Source: Bradymonas sediminis
Lineage (GTDB): Bacteria; Myxococcota_A; Bradymonadia; Bradymonadales; Bradymonadaceae
NCBI RefSeq assembly: GCF_003258315.1
Contig: NZ_CP030032.1
Span: forward strand, 2,519,804-2,583,803
DNA length: 64,000 nucleotides
Reading direction: 5' to 3'
Below are positions 53,021 to 62,657 of the stretch, piece after piece (the first letter of the stretch is position 1; each line of letters starts with the position of its first letter). The notes below the pieces were generated by a model. That model had not been told where the DNA came from and ran no database searches. It saw nothing but the letters and a program-made list of their open reading frames with translations. Made by a program: the position numbers and the translations under genes.

Positions 53021-55909
53021 GTGAAAGTTTGCCCCGAATGCCAGACCCGCTTTTCTGGAAACGAATCATTCTGTCCCAATGATGCCACACCACTGGTCGA
53101 CGCGCGCGAGTTATCGCCCGGCGAATTGACCGGCCTCGACCTCAACTCCCAGATTCATCTTGAGCGCCTCGCCTTTCGCGACGACCTCGCCGAACGCTAC
53201 GAGGGCGAGTTGCGCGCGGACAAAACCCCGCTGCGGGTGACCGTGTTCAACGAAGGCTTCGCCCCGGATAGCGAGCGCGTGGCGGCGTTTGAGGCGCTGC
53301 GGGCAAAGCTCGGCGAATTGGTGCCCCCGCAGGTCTTGAGCCTGCACTCGGTCGATCTTAGCGGAGAGCATCGCTTCGTCGCCGAGGAGGCCCCGGCGGG
53401 CCTGAGCATCGCCGAGGCCCTTGAGCAGCGAAAGACCCTGGATTGGAAGCTCGCCGTGCGCGTTACCTGCGCGGTGGGTCGCGCGCTCGACTATCTCGAC
53501 GAACACGGCGTGACCTATAAGGGGTTGAACGCGCAGACCATCTTCATCAGCGATATGAAGACCGGCGAAATTCAGCTCGGCGACTGGGCGGTCAGCGCGC
53601 TGGCGCACCCCGAGCGCCCCCTGGAGGTCGACGCGACCGCGCCCAGCGCATTCTATGGCTATAGCGCGTTCCTTGCCCCGGAGACGATCCGCGACGCCGC
53701 GGATACCGACCAGCGCAGCCTGGTCTATTCGCTGGGCATGTTGCTCTACCAATTGATCGCGGGCAAACCCCCGTTCACCTCAAAGACGGTCGAAGATAGC
53801 CTGAAGCGCCACCTCCACGAGAAGCCGCTGAAGCTGTCCATCGCGTGCGGCGGGGCTGGGCTGCACCCTGATCTCGACGAGATCTTGGACATGATGTGGG
53901 TCAAGGCGCCGGAGCGACGCTTCCAGAAGATCGCTGCGTCCATCGCCGCCCTCTCCTCCTTGCTCGACGAGGCGCCCGACGCCGTCGCACCGGTTCTCGT
54001 CGCCGCAGACAAACCGGTCTTCGACAAAACAGAAGTCGCCGCCGAACCCGCGAAGGTCGAGCCGAAGAAGGAATCGCCCGCCGGCGGCCAAAATACCATC
54101 ATGGGGATGCCCGCCATCTCCATGGAGCAAATCGAAGCGGCGGCCGAAGAGGCCAAGCAGGAAGCGGAAGCTGAGGCCGCGGAAGCCCAAGTAATTGAGA
54201 AAGACGAGGAAGAGACGCCGTCGATCATCATCGACGAGTCTCTCCTTGAGCCAAAAGAAGAGGCCGAAGAAACCCCGTCCATCATCATCGACGACTCCCT
54301 GCTGGGTGACACCGAGTCGGAGCCAAAGGAAGAGAAAGCCGCTGATGAGAAAGCCGCTGATGAGAAAGCCGCTGATGAGAAAGCCGCTGATGAGAAAGCC
54401 GCTGATGAGAAAGCCGCTGATGAGAAAGCCGCTGATGAGAAAGCCGCTGATGAGAAAGCCGCTGATGAGAAAGCCGCTGATGAGAAAGCCGCTGATGAGA
54501 AAGCCGCTGATGAGAAAGCCGCTGATGAGAAAGCCGCTGATGAGAAAGCCGCTGATGAGAAAGCCGCTGATGAGAAAGCCGCTGATGAGAAAGCCGCTGA
54601 TGAGAAGAAGAGCAAAAAAGATAAAAAGAAGAAAAATAAAAAGAATAAGAAAAACAAACAATCCGGCAAGGATAAGCCCAACGCCGATGACGAAGAGGTC
54701 GCCGAGGAGGCGAAAGAAGCGAGCGAAGACGACAAAGAAGAAGAAGTCGCGGAGCAAGTAAAAGAGGACGAGGAGGAGGCGCCCGCAAAAAGTGCCAATA
54801 AGCCATTCGAGATCGGCTTTATGGAGACTGAGAACGACGGCGGCGGCGAGTTCGCCGAGACCTGGTTTGGCGCCGACGCGGATAGCGCATGGGATGAATC
54901 CCAGATCGAAGAGCATATTGAGGTCTCCGAGAATCGCCAAAAATATATCACCTACGGCATCATCGCTGCGGTCGCCGTGGCGATCTTCGCCGCTGTGTTC
55001 ATTCTGGCGAACTCGGGCGATGAGCCGGCGGACGAACAAAACGCGACCGCCACGGAGAGCTCAGACGCCGAGAAGGACCAGGCCCGCAACGAGGCGCTTC
55101 GGGCGAGCTTCGACAAGGCGGTCGCTGACGGCCAGCTTGTTCGCCCCGTGCGCGGCAGCGCGCTGTCGAACCTGGAGAAATTGAAACGCTTCGCCGAGGA
55201 TGATGATATCTACCGCGAAGCGCGCACGATTTTCATCGAGAAGGCCATGGAGCTTGCGCGCCAGAACGAAGCGGACAATCCGACCTACGCGCTCAACCTC
55301 GCCGGGTATGCGAACCAGTTCGACCTGAAGAACGAAGAGATTAAGGCGTATCAGGAGAAGTTAAGGCAGCAGATCAAAGCACAGGGCGCCAGCGCCCCGG
55401 CCGACGATGAGGGCGCGAGCGAGGACGGCGCCGATGCGCCCGACGAATCGGCCGCCAATGACCCGAAGAAGCCCAAGAATACCGGTTCGACCAAGTCGGA
55501 GACGGCGACCGCCAACCCCCCGGCCAAACCGGCCGATAAGCCTGCTCCCAAACGCTCGGTGTCGACCATTTTGGCCGAAGCTCGCGCCGCGACCAAGGCC
55601 GACAAGCTCAGCACCGCAGCCTCGCTATACCGCGAAGCCCTGGCGATCTCGCCGTCGACCGCTTCGATTCACGCGAGCCTCGGCGAGGTGCTCTTTAACC
55701 AGGCGAAATTTAGCGAAGCCCTGACGCCGCAGAAGAAGGCGGTTCAACTCTCGCCGAACAATAATAACTACGCCAATGATCTGGGTAAGACCCACTTCCG
55801 TCTGCGCCAATACTCCGCTGCAAAAAAGCAATGGGATAACGTCCTCAAGCGCGACCCGAATAACGCTGCCGCCAAGAGCTACCTCAAGCTCCTCGACGGC
55901 AAATTATAA
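53021..55909 (+). CDS. Membrane pseudokinase with zinc ribbon, 18 AADEK repeats and TPR tail
   Basis: 962 residues, GTG start with GGAG eight bases upstream. Domains in order: a short zinc-ribbon-like start (C4, C7, C18, then PND); a protein kinase fold at about 40-325 lacking the catalytic set (HRDLKPEN becomes [11 protein letters not shown] near 168-178, DFG becomes GDWAV near 187, and the ATP-lysine is not seen); a long acidic linker with 18 AADEK units (440-529), then lysine-rich [12 protein letters not shown]; a membrane helix near 645-667 ([20 protein letters not shown]); and outside TPR units ([35 protein letters not shown]). It is probably a scaffold rather than an enzyme. Confidence 0.85.
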   Translation: MKVCPECQTRFSGNESFCPNDATPLVDARELSPGELTGLDLNSQIHLERLAFRDDLAERYEGELRADKTPLRVTVFNEGFAPDSERVAAFEALRAKLGELVPPQVLSLHSVDLSGEHRFVAEEAPAGLSIAEALEQRKTLDWKLAVRVTCAVGRALDYLDEHGVTYKGLNAQTIFISDMKTGEIQLGDWAVSALAHPERPLEVDATAPSAFYGYSAFLAPETIRDAADTDQRSLVYSLGMLLYQLIAGKPPFTSKTVEDSLKRHLHEKPLKLSIACGGAGLHPDLDEILDMMWVKAPERRFQKIAASIAALSSLLDEAPDAVAPVLVAADKPVFDKTEVAAEPAKVEPKKESPAGGQNTIMGMPAISMEQIEAAAEEAKQEAEAEAAEAQVIEKDEEETPSIIIDESLLEPKEEAEETPSIIIDDSLLGDTESEPKEEKAADEKAADEKAADEKAADEKAADEKAADEKAADEKAADEKAADEKAADEKAADEKAADEKAADEKAADEKAADEKAADEKAADEKAADEKKSKKDKKKKNKKNKKNKQSGKDKPNADDEEVAEEAKEASEDDKEEEVAEQVKEDEEEAPAKSANKPFEIGFMETENDGGGEFAETWFGADADSAWDESQIEEHIEVSENRQKYITYGIIAAVAVAIFAAVFILANSGDEPADEQNATATESSDAEKDQARNEALRASFDKAVADGQLVRPVRGSALSNLEKLKRFAEDDDIYREARTIFIEKAMELARQNEADNPTYALNLAGYANQFDLKNEEIKAYQEKLRQQIKAQGASAPADDEGASEDGADAPDESAANDPKKPKNTGSTKSETATANPPAKPADKPAPKRSVSTILAEARAATKADKLSTAASLYREALAISPSTASIHASLGEVLFNQAKFSEALTPQKKAVQLSPNNNNYANDLGKTHFRLRQYSAAKKQWDNVLKRDPNNAAAKSYLKLLDGKL
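54338..54607 (+). repeat. 18-copy, 15-bp in-frame tandem repeat (AADEK)
   Basis: GCCGCTGATGAGAAA repeated 18 times without interruption; only the last unit differs, ending in AAG. Each unit encodes AADEK. Copy number changes keep the frame, so length variants would differ only in linker size. Identity at DNA level indicates recent slippage expansion. Confidence 0.97.
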
Positions 55910-55969
55910 GCCGGCTACGCCCCCGCCGCACGAGCGCGCGCACCCTCCCCTGAGCATCTCCCAAACAAA

Positions 55970-56015
55970 ATATGCGCTCACCCACCATGTGAATTCGCGG
56001 TGGGTGGGCGCATAT
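55970..56015. terminator. Bidirectional hairpin terminator
   Basis: ATATGCGCTCACCCACC pairs with GGTGGGTGGGCGCATAT (17 bp, one wobble) across a 12-base loop, between convergent genes. No strong T run. Confidence 0.55.
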
Positions 56016-56040
56016 GGGAACACCAATCAGCCTCTACAAT

Positions 56041-56832
56041 TTAGGAATGGACCGGGCGCTGCACTTCTTTGAGCAGCGACTCCCAGTCGATGGAGAGCAG
56101 CGTCGTGCGGGCCTCCTCGTCGCTGAGCACCGAGCGAATCCGCGGGTCGGCGAGGGTAAAGGCGAAGCGGTCATCGACGATCGCCTCCATCAGCGCGGGG
56201 TCCTGGCTCATCGACTCGATGATATCGCGGCGCAGAAAATCGTTGGCGCGGGCGTGGTCGTGAAGAACGGCGTGCCGGTTAAGCTCTTCGACATAATAGC
56301 GAAGCTTGAGCGCCGCGTGCAGCTCGGCCAGGTCGGGCAATTGCCACGGGGCGAGGACGTTATTCTCCTCGACAAATGTGGTGGCGGTGCCGCCGCGAAG
56401 CGCCATCGCGTTGGAGGGGTCGATGCGCTGAACCGGCGCGTCGAGCAGCACCAGGAGGGTCAGGACGAAATAGGATAGAAGCAGGCCCTTCACCCCGCCC
56501 AAAACGCTGCCGCCGAGACGGTCCAGGCGGCTTAGATTCTCGCTCACCGCGCGCATCGCCCGCACCAGCAACCAGCCGGCAATCGCGATGGTCAGGTAGA
56601 TGGAGACGCCGGCGATGAGCAGCGACGAGACCTCGATGGCGGGCTGGGACCACTCGCTCTCGGAGAACAGAACCTCGCGCACCGGCACGGCGGCGTAGGA
56701 GGCGCCGAGCACCGCGAAGACGGCCGCGGCGATCTGGCCGAGCTGAGAAATCGCCCCTTTTCGCCACCCCAGGAAGATGGTCACGCCAATCAAAAATATC
56801 GCAATGATATCTACGGTCATCGTATCGGTCAC
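56041..56832 (-). CDS. CvpA family membrane protein
   Basis: 263 residues from a GTG at 56832, or 259 from the ATG at 56820; neither has a clear ribosome site. Four hydrophobic helices with CvpA features: ITIFLGWRKGAISQLGQI-type start and the SRLDRLGGSVLGGVKGLLLS loop in the centre. The C-terminal 120 residues are a cytoplasmic helical domain. CvpA is needed for colicin V production and envelope resistance in E. coli; the molecular role is unclear. It follows ftsH upstream on the same strand? No: ftsH lies downstream-adjacent at its promoter side, 60 bases away, transcribed toward this gene, so co-transcription is likely. Confidence 0.85.
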   Translation of the reverse strand: MTDTMTVDIIAIFLIGVTIFLGWRKGAISQLGQIAAAVFAVLGASYAAVPVREVLFSESEWSQPAIEVSSLLIAGVSIYLTIAIAGWLLVRAMRAVSENLSRLDRLGGSVLGGVKGLLLSYFVLTLLVLLDAPVQRIDPSNAMALRGGTATTFVEENNVLAPWQLPDLAELHAALKLRYYVEELNRHAVLHDHARANDFLRRDIIESMSQDPALMEAIVDDRFAFTLADPRIRSVLSDEEARTTLLSIDWESLLKEVQRPVHS

Positions 56833-56892
56833 ATCAAGAGGACATATTAGAACGCGCGGAATCCGAGCGCGCCCTCGGTATACTAATCCCGG

Positions 56893-58908
56893 CTAATCTT
56901 CAAAAGAATGTTGCGTCGGCGCGCGATGCACTCGGCTCAACATCTCCGAGAGGTCCGCGCCGTCGAGGACCTCATTGTCCTTGAGGAAATCAGCCATCTC
57001 TTCGAGAAGATCCCGGTTTTTCTCCAGAATAGCAACGGTGCGCTCGAAGAGCTCTGCGATTAATTGATGGACCTCCTGGTCGATATGCAGCGCGGTTTGC
57101 TCGGAATAGGCGCGCGGGCCCATGAACCCGAGCGCGCCGGCGTTGTCGTCGGCGTAGCTGACGTTGCCAAGCGTGGCGCTCATGCCGTAGTCGCGCACCA
57201 TGCGCCGGGCGATGTCGGTGACACGTTGCAGGTCATTGGAGGCGCCGGTGGAGACGTCGCCGAAGACGATCTGCTCGGCGGCGCGCCCGCCCAAGAGCCC
57301 GCAGATGCGGTCGCGCAGCTCGTTTCGGGTCATCAAGTTACGGTCCTCGAGCGGCACCTGGAGCGTATAGCCCAGCGCAGCCGCCCCGCGCGCCACGATG
57401 CTGACCTTATGAACCGGGTCGGCCTCGTCGAGGGCGCCGGCGACGATGGCGTGGCCGGATTCGTGGTAGGCGACGATATTCTTCTCTTTGTCGTTGATGC
57501 GCCGGCTCTTGCGCTCAAGCCCCGCGATCACCCGCTCGACGGCCTCCTGGAAGTCCTCAAGCTCGACGAATTGCTTGTCTTTACGCGCGGCGAGCAAGGC
57601 CGCCTCGTTGACCACGTTGGCCAGGTCTGCGCCGACAAACCCGGGCGTTTGACCGGCGACGACCCGCAGGTCGAGGTCCGGCGACGTCACGATTCCCCGC
57701 GCGTGGACCTCGAGGATGGCCAGGCGACCGCGCTTATCGGGAGCGTCGACCACCACCTGGCGGTCAAAGCGCCCCGGGCGCAGCAAGGCGGGGTCCAGAA
57801 TCTCGGGGCGGTTGGTCGCCGACAATAAGATGACGCCGCTGCGCGAGTCGAAGCCGTCCATCTCGACCAGCAAGGCGTTCAGGGTTTGCTCGCGCTCGTC
57901 ATTGCCCTGCATGCCGCCCGAGCCGCGCTTTTTGCCGATGGCGTCGAGCTCATCGACGAAGATAATGCAGGGCGCGTTGGCCTGGGCCTGCTCAAAGAGG
58001 TCGCGCACGCGCGCCGCCCCGACGCCAACGAACATCTCGACGAAATCCGAGCCGCTCAGGTTAAAGAACGGCACCTTCGCCTCGCCGGCGACCGCGCGGG
58101 CGATGAGGGTCTTGCCGGTGCCGGGCGGCCCGATGAGCAGCACGCCCTTGGGGACTTTGCCGCCGAGGCGGGTGTATTTCTTGGGCTCCTGCAAGAACCC
58201 GACGATTTCGGCGAGTTCAGCCTTGGCCTCGTCGCAGCCGGCGACGTCCTCAAAGCTCACGCCGATGCCCTCTTCTTTATAGATCTTGGCGCGGCTCTTT
58301 CCGAATTGCATGGCCGGGGAGTTCGGGCCGGTCATGCCGCCCATGCGGCGCAGGAAAAAGCTCCACACCAGGAAGAGAAAGAGCATCGGCATGATCCAAA
58401 TAAAGACCCCTGCCCCCTCACATCCCCAATCGGCGTCGACGTTGACCTGGACGCCTTGGGCATCCAATAGGGGCATCAAATCGGGGTCCTCTTTGACCGG
58501 AACCACCCGCCAGACCTCGAATTTCCCCCCGCGGCTGGGCGCCAACTCCGCGCCCTCTTCGGGGGCGCCGTCGGCTGCGCCGGCCTTGCCCTGACCGGCG
58601 GCGTCCTCCTGCGCCTGGCGCAGCACTTCGTCGATGGGCGTGGCGACAATAAGGCGTTGCTGCTCCTTAAAGCGCACCGCCTTCACCTCGCCGGCGCTCA
58701 CGCGCTCCTTAAACTCGCTATAACTCAGGTCACGCCCCACGGGCTCCTGAATCTGGCGGTAGACCAGCGTCGCGCCCAGGATCACCAGCAGGAGCACCCA
58801 GACCCAGCGCCCCGACAGCAGCCCGGGCGTCGACCCCGGATCATCCGGGTTTGGAGAAGGGTTGGGGCCGGGAGGCGGGTTCGATTGCTCATCAAAAGGC
58901 TTGCTCAT
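56893..58908 (-). CDS. ftsH: ATP-dependent zinc metalloprotease FtsH
   Basis: 671 residues from the ATG at 58908, preceded by GGAG seven bases upstream; a longer frame to 58962 is unlikely. Two membrane helices (33-50 and 166-186) flank a periplasmic domain; AAA part with Walker [10 protein letters not shown] (260-268), Walker [12 protein letters not shown] (near 315) and the second region of homology [20 protein letters not shown]; zinc site HESGH (H482, E483, H486). The proline-rich N-terminal cytoplasmic tail is longer than in E. coli. It degrades membrane proteins and regulators such as LpxC or sigma-32 in other bacteria. The downstream cvpA-like gene starts 60 bp after its stop. Confidence 0.96.
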   Translation of the reverse strand: MSKPFDEQSNPPPGPNPSPNPDDPGSTPGLLSGRWVWVLLLVILGATLVYRQIQEPVGRDLSYSEFKERVSAGEVKAVRFKEQQRLIVATPIDEVLRQAQEDAAGQGKAGAADGAPEEGAELAPSRGGKFEVWRVVPVKEDPDLMPLLDAQGVQVNVDADWGCEGAGVFIWIMPMLFLFLVWSFFLRRMGGMTGPNSPAMQFGKSRAKIYKEEGIGVSFEDVAGCDEAKAELAEIVGFLQEPKKYTRLGGKVPKGVLLIGPPGTGKTLIARAVAGEAKVPFFNLSGSDFVEMFVGVGAARVRDLFEQAQANAPCIIFVDELDAIGKKRGSGGMQGNDEREQTLNALLVEMDGFDSRSGVILLSATNRPEILDPALLRPGRFDRQVVVDAPDKRGRLAILEVHARGIVTSPDLDLRVVAGQTPGFVGADLANVVNEAALLAARKDKQFVELEDFQEAVERVIAGLERKSRRINDKEKNIVAYHESGHAIVAGALDEADPVHKVSIVARGAAALGYTLQVPLEDRNLMTRNELRDRICGLLGGRAAEQIVFGDVSTGASNDLQRVTDIARRMVRDYGMSATLGNVSYADDNAGALGFMGPRAYSEQTALHIDQEVHQLIAELFERTVAILEKNRDLLEEMADFLKDNEVLDGADLSEMLSRVHRAPTQHSFED

Positions 58909-59255
58909 CCTCAACTCCATACGAAAATAGTGAGACCGTCGCACCCAAACTCGATGCACCATTCAATAGAAAAAGCGTTCGCGATGCGGTTTGAGTCACC
59001 GGTGTGCCGCCTCGGCCCGGCGTGAAATCGATAGCGCGTATATCCCGGAGAACTTAGGATCGGCGCGCGGTGAGTCAACGCGGTCTCCCCGCCGGGCTTG
59101 AGCGAGGTTGCGGTTGAAACCCGCACCAATTGCGCGCATCATGGGCGCCACGCGCCCTCGCCCGGCTCGTGGACGGCTGAATCATCGAGCGCCGCGGCGA
59201 GCACCCCACAGCGCGATGCGTCGCGTTAAATAAGACCAGTGGATTGGATATTATC

Positions 59256-59942
59256 ATGCGCCCAAGAACCCTCCAAACGATGACCCAAATGATGTGCCCA
59301 TGGACGTGGCCTGCACCCCGGCGGGCGCGGCGCGGCGCGGGTCTTCGCGCGCTCGGCCTGGTCTCGGCGATCCTATTGAGCGGATGCGTCGTGCCCAGCG
59401 ACTCCGAGTTCACCATCGCGGGCATCGCCCAGCACCAGGAGTGCATGGCGAACGCCTCGCCGGTTCGCCCCGTTGCGAACATCGCGCGCATCCAGGCTGA
59501 CGGGATCGGGCTGTTCTTTCAGACCGATGCCCGCCGCCCAAGCGCGGGCGACTCGATCTACCTGCAGGTCTACCAGCCAGAACACGTGCGAGAGCGCCTC
59601 GGTGAGCCCATCGAGTTGGCCGATCCCCGCGAATTAAAAGACGGCGACCACACCTTCGACACACCGCCTGTGATGCGCGGCGCGGCGTTTTTTGCCCAAA
59701 GCTGCCCCGACCTCTCCGAGTCTTTCGGGCTATTGGGCACGGTTATTTTTGAGGAATTAGGCGAGAAGAACGGCGAGCAAATCCGCGGAGAGTTGCGCGA
59801 CGCCCAGATTATTAGTCTGCGCGACAACACCGTGGTCGCCACCGACCTCAACGGCCAGTGGGATTTCACGGTCAACCTTAACCGCCCGGGGCAATATTTC
59901 CCTAATTACCCCCAGGGGTACCCGGATGGTCGGCTTCCATAA
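59256..59942 (+). CDS. Hypothetical lipoprotein
   Basis: 228 residues from the ATG at 59256; a TTG at 59244 is possible. Signal peptide LRALGLVSAILLSGC. The mature domain is beta-rich (ANIARIQADGIGLFFQTDA, SIYLQVYQPEHVRERLGEPI), with a cysteine pair HQECMAN and FAQSCPDLSES that could form a disulfide, and ends in a tyrosine-rich GQYFPNYPQGYPDGRLP tail. No family recognised. Terminated by a strong hairpin. Confidence 0.65.
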   Translation: MRPRTLQTMTQMMCPWTWPAPRRARRGAGLRALGLVSAILLSGCVVPSDSEFTIAGIAQHQECMANASPVRPVANIARIQADGIGLFFQTDARRPSAGDSIYLQVYQPEHVRERLGEPIELADPRELKDGDHTFDTPPVMRGAAFFAQSCPDLSESFGLLGTVIFEELGEKNGEQIRGELRDAQIISLRDNTVVATDLNGQWDFTVNLNRPGQYFPNYPQGYPDGRLP

Positions 59943-59968
59943 ATTTTGAAGGGCTAGAAGGCATAAAA

Positions 59969-59996
59969 AATCCCGCAGCGAGCGCTGCGGGATTTC
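59969..59996. terminator. Bidirectional intrinsic terminator before rpsT
   Basis: AAATCCCGCAGCG pairs perfectly with CGCTGCGGGATTT (13 bp, AG loop), with A and T runs on both sides, serving the lipoprotein gene and rpsT. Confidence 0.88.
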
Positions 59997-60020
59997 TTAT
60001 TTCATTCACACGTCAGTGGC

Positions 60021-60290
60021 TCAAGCGTTTTTGGCCGCGTTGAGACGCTGATTGACGCGCGAGATCTTGCGAGCTGCGCGAGCCTTCGGAATGACGCCTT
60101 TGGAGACGGCACGGTTATAAACCGACTCGACCTTGGCGGCAGCGGTGCTGGCGGCGTCGATGTCGCCTTCAGCCAGGGTCTTCTCAAAGCTGCGCGCGCA
60201 GTTGGTCAGACGGGTACGGATATCTTTGTTGCGCAGGCGGCGCTTCGCGTTCTGTCGTACCCGCTTTTTAGCAGAATCATGTGTTGGCAC
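60021..60290 (-). CDS. rpsT: 30S ribosomal protein S20
   Basis: 89 residues; GTG start at 60290 with AGGAG six bases upstream (E. coli rpsT also uses a weak non-ATG start). Family features: SAKKRVRQNAKRRLRNKDIR at the start and GVIPKARAARKISRVNQRLN at the end. Binds 16S rRNA. Single gene, terminated by a strong hairpin. Confidence 0.96.
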   Translation of the reverse strand: MPTHDSAKKRVRQNAKRRLRNKDIRTRLTNCARSFEKTLAEGDIDAASTAAAKVESVYNRAVSKGVIPKARAARKISRVNQRLNAAKNA

Positions 60291-60715
60291 AATAAACTCC
60301 TGTTTTCACAAAATTAAGTGAGGTTTGATTTATGTTTAAAAATGAATCGGATAACAATGGTATTTCTCCCAGATACGCGACGCGTCAGCGGTATCATATT
60401 CAAATGACTCCACGTCTGGGACGCGCTTACTTAGCACCGCCGTTTTTACAGGTCAAGCCATGAACCGCACTCGACGCCCCGACACTCGCCCCGGTTGCAA
60501 TGGCCGATAGCGATGCGCTAAGTTTAGCCGGAAGAAACGCTAGCGGCCTTTTCGTGAAGTTTAGCGACTGGGCTGGAGCGACCAGAAACTCATATTCGCA
60601 CCATAATATTATTAATATCGCGCGATACCCGATCGTCTTTGCGATCGGCGACGCCGCCCCAATTACCGCGTCTGGCGCCAAAAATTCTCCTGGCGCCCTC
60701 TTTAAGGTTTGTACC
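60291..60715. other. Gene-free region between divergent rpsT and CBM9-like gene
   Basis: 425 bases, with the rpsT promoter candidate at its left end. An open frame runs through the right half into the next gene, but no credible start or motif supports a separate gene there. Confidence 0.5.
60329..60357 (-). promoter_or_regulatory. Sigma-70-type promoter candidate for rpsT
   Basis: On the minus strand TTGTTA and CATAAA are 17 bases apart in AT-rich sequence, about 40 bases before the rpsT GTG. Confidence 0.4.
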
Positions 60716-62146
60716 ATGAATTATCACCCAACATCACGCAATCGTTTTATCGGCCTCGCTCTCGCCGCCGCGCTTGGCGCGACGGCCAGCCTTACGGGCT
60801 GCCAGGAGGTCAATCAGCCCACCACCACGCTGACCCAGGCGCAGTGGAAAGAGGTCAAAGCCCAACTGCTGGACGAAGCCCCGGACCCCCAATATCCGAT
60901 CGGGGCGCAATTTGACGATAAGATTGAGCTGATCGGCTTCGACATCGACGCCCCGCTGGTCGCCGGCAAACCCGCGACCTTCACCTGGTATTGGAAGGCG
61001 CTCAAAGACATCGACGATAATTGGAAGGTGTTCGTGCACTTCGACTCCTCCGAGGAGTCCTACCGCCAGAACCTGGACCACCACCCGCTGGGCGGGTTGT
61101 ACCAGACCGGGCGCTGGAAAGAGGGACAGATCATCAAGGACGTCCAGAAGGTCACGATCAGCGCGGACTTCCCGAACGGTCAGGCCTCGCCCTATATCGG
61201 CTTCTTCAAGGGCGACCAACGCCTGCCGATCAAAAATAGCGTCAAGAAAACCCAGGACCGCCGGGTCATCGGGCCGGCGGTTAAGGTTCAAAACACCAAC
61301 CGAAAGCCGAAGGCCGCGGGCGGACCGCTCCCCAACTATGTCGTCACACAGGTCGAGGATAAGGCGTTGGAGTCGCTTAAGATCGACGGCAAATTGGACG
61401 AAGCGTTTTGGAGCGAGGTGAAGCCGCTGTCGCTGCAGCCCCTGGGCAATTCGCCCGACCTCAAGAGCGAAGTGCGCGTGGTGCGCGGCCCGGACTACCT
61501 GCTGATCGGCGCGACCCTGCCCGACGAGCATGTCTGGAGCAAGCTCGACAAGCGCGACGCGGACACCTGGACCGAAGAGGTCTTCGAGGTCTATATCGAC
61601 TCGAACCGCGACGGCAAAAATTACCTGGAGTTGCAGATCAACCCGCTGGGTACGATCTTCGACGCCAAGTTCGACGAGCGTCTTGGCCGCGGCAAGGGCA
61701 CCCGCGACGAGCAGATCAATCGCGCGCGCAGCTGGAATATGAAAGACCTTGAGACGGCGGTGTGGGTCGACGGCACGATCAACGACGACAGCGACAAAGA
61801 TACGAAGTGGAGCGTCGAGATCAAGATGCCCTTCACCTCGATCCCCGGCATTGATGGCGCCCCGAGCGATGGCACCCAATGGGCGACCAACTTCTATCGC
61901 TACGACCGCCCGAGCGACAAAGCCACCCATACCTCCGCCTGGTCCAAACCCACGAGCGGAACCTTCCATCAGGTAGAGCGCTTCGGCACATTGAAATTCG
62001 GCGTGCCTGCGCCGGTGAGGGTGCCGACCAAACAATTAAAACTGCGCCAACTCAAACCGGCGACCCGCGAGAATGCGCCGCTCAAGATTAACCCCGAACA
62101 GCTACAACTCCTGCAAAAAACCGGGAAGGCGGTTAAGGCAGAATAA
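60716..62146 (+). CDS. Lipoprotein with C-terminal CBM9-like carbohydrate-binding domain
   Basis: 476 residues from the ATG at 60716, with AAGG eight bases upstream; the longer frame from 60500 lacks support. Signal peptide LALAAALGATASLTGC. The first domain (about 30-200) reads like a transport-related beta domain (KPATFTWYWKALKDIDDNWK, FVHFDSSEESYRQNLDHHPL). The C-terminal part has the CBM9/DOMON pattern: LKIDGKLDEAFWSEVK, EEVFEVYIDSNRDGKNYLEL, and KWSVEIKMPFTSI. CBM9-like domains bind sugars or haem-like ligands in secreted enzymes; no catalytic domain is fused. Confidence 0.8.
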   Translation: MNYHPTSRNRFIGLALAAALGATASLTGCQEVNQPTTTLTQAQWKEVKAQLLDEAPDPQYPIGAQFDDKIELIGFDIDAPLVAGKPATFTWYWKALKDIDDNWKVFVHFDSSEESYRQNLDHHPLGGLYQTGRWKEGQIIKDVQKVTISADFPNGQASPYIGFFKGDQRLPIKNSVKKTQDRRVIGPAVKVQNTNRKPKAAGGPLPNYVVTQVEDKALESLKIDGKLDEAFWSEVKPLSLQPLGNSPDLKSEVRVVRGPDYLLIGATLPDEHVWSKLDKRDADTWTEEVFEVYIDSNRDGKNYLELQINPLGTIFDAKFDERLGRGKGTRDEQINRARSWNMKDLETAVWVDGTINDDSDKDTKWSVEIKMPFTSIPGIDGAPSDGTQWATNFYRYDRPSDKATHTSAWSKPTSGTFHQVERFGTLKFGVPAPVRVPTKQLKLRQLKPATRENAPLKINPEQLQLLQKTGKAVKAE

Positions 62147-62271
62147 AAGGATTATGATTTGAAGTGCCCCCCGGGCTTTGGTATAAAGCTCGCAGAACTT
62201 CTTGCATAATTTAGCAGGGTCATCGCATTGATGACCCTCTATTTCTTTTTTCTACCTCACGCGGACGACGA

Positions 62272-62469
62272 ATGGCGAGCGATAAACGCAAACAGAGTCT
62301 CTACTTTCCAGTCGAATATTTAGATGAGATTCGCGCGGAATCACTGCGCCAGGATCGCTCGATGTCTTGGGTCGTGCAGAAGGCATGGGAGTTGGCGCGC
62401 GAGACCATCACCCAATTTCCGTCGGCCAATGATTTTCTACCCGACGACCCGGCGGACGACGAATCATAA
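62272..62469 (+). CDS. Small ribbon-helix-helix-type protein (paralogue)
   Basis: 65 residues: DKRKQSLYFPVEYLDEIRAE and RQDRSMSWVVQKAWELARET, with an acidic tail. About half its residues match the protein encoded at 32346, including the LYFP strand and the DRSMSW turn. A strong terminator follows. DNA binding is inferred. Confidence 0.8.
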   Translation: MASDKRKQSLYFPVEYLDEIRAESLRQDRSMSWVVQKAWELARETITQFPSANDFLPDDPADDES

Positions 62470-62504
62470 ACCGGCGTCGAAGTTTATCGCTTTGAGACCA
62501 CAAC

Positions 62505-62550
62505 AGAAAAGCGGCCCCCACATCTTAGGATGTGGGGGCCGCTTTTCTTC
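62505..62550. terminator. Strong bidirectional intrinsic terminator
   Basis: A 20-bp perfect stem (AGAAAAGCGGCCCCCACATC and its complement) with a TTAG loop between convergent genes. Confidence 0.92.
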
Positions 62551-62657
62551 TTGGCGCGAACCGACTCCTTTGCCGCGAACGAAGCGCCCGCTGTGCAGCA
62601 GGTTCGCTGGCGCCCCCCGACGCGCCAGCGGCGGTCGAGTGGGCGCGCGGTGCCCGG

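Noticed and set aside
53746-55039. Large minus-strand frames opposite the pseudokinase
   Set aside because: They are low-complexity mirror translations of the AADEK repeat and acidic linker.
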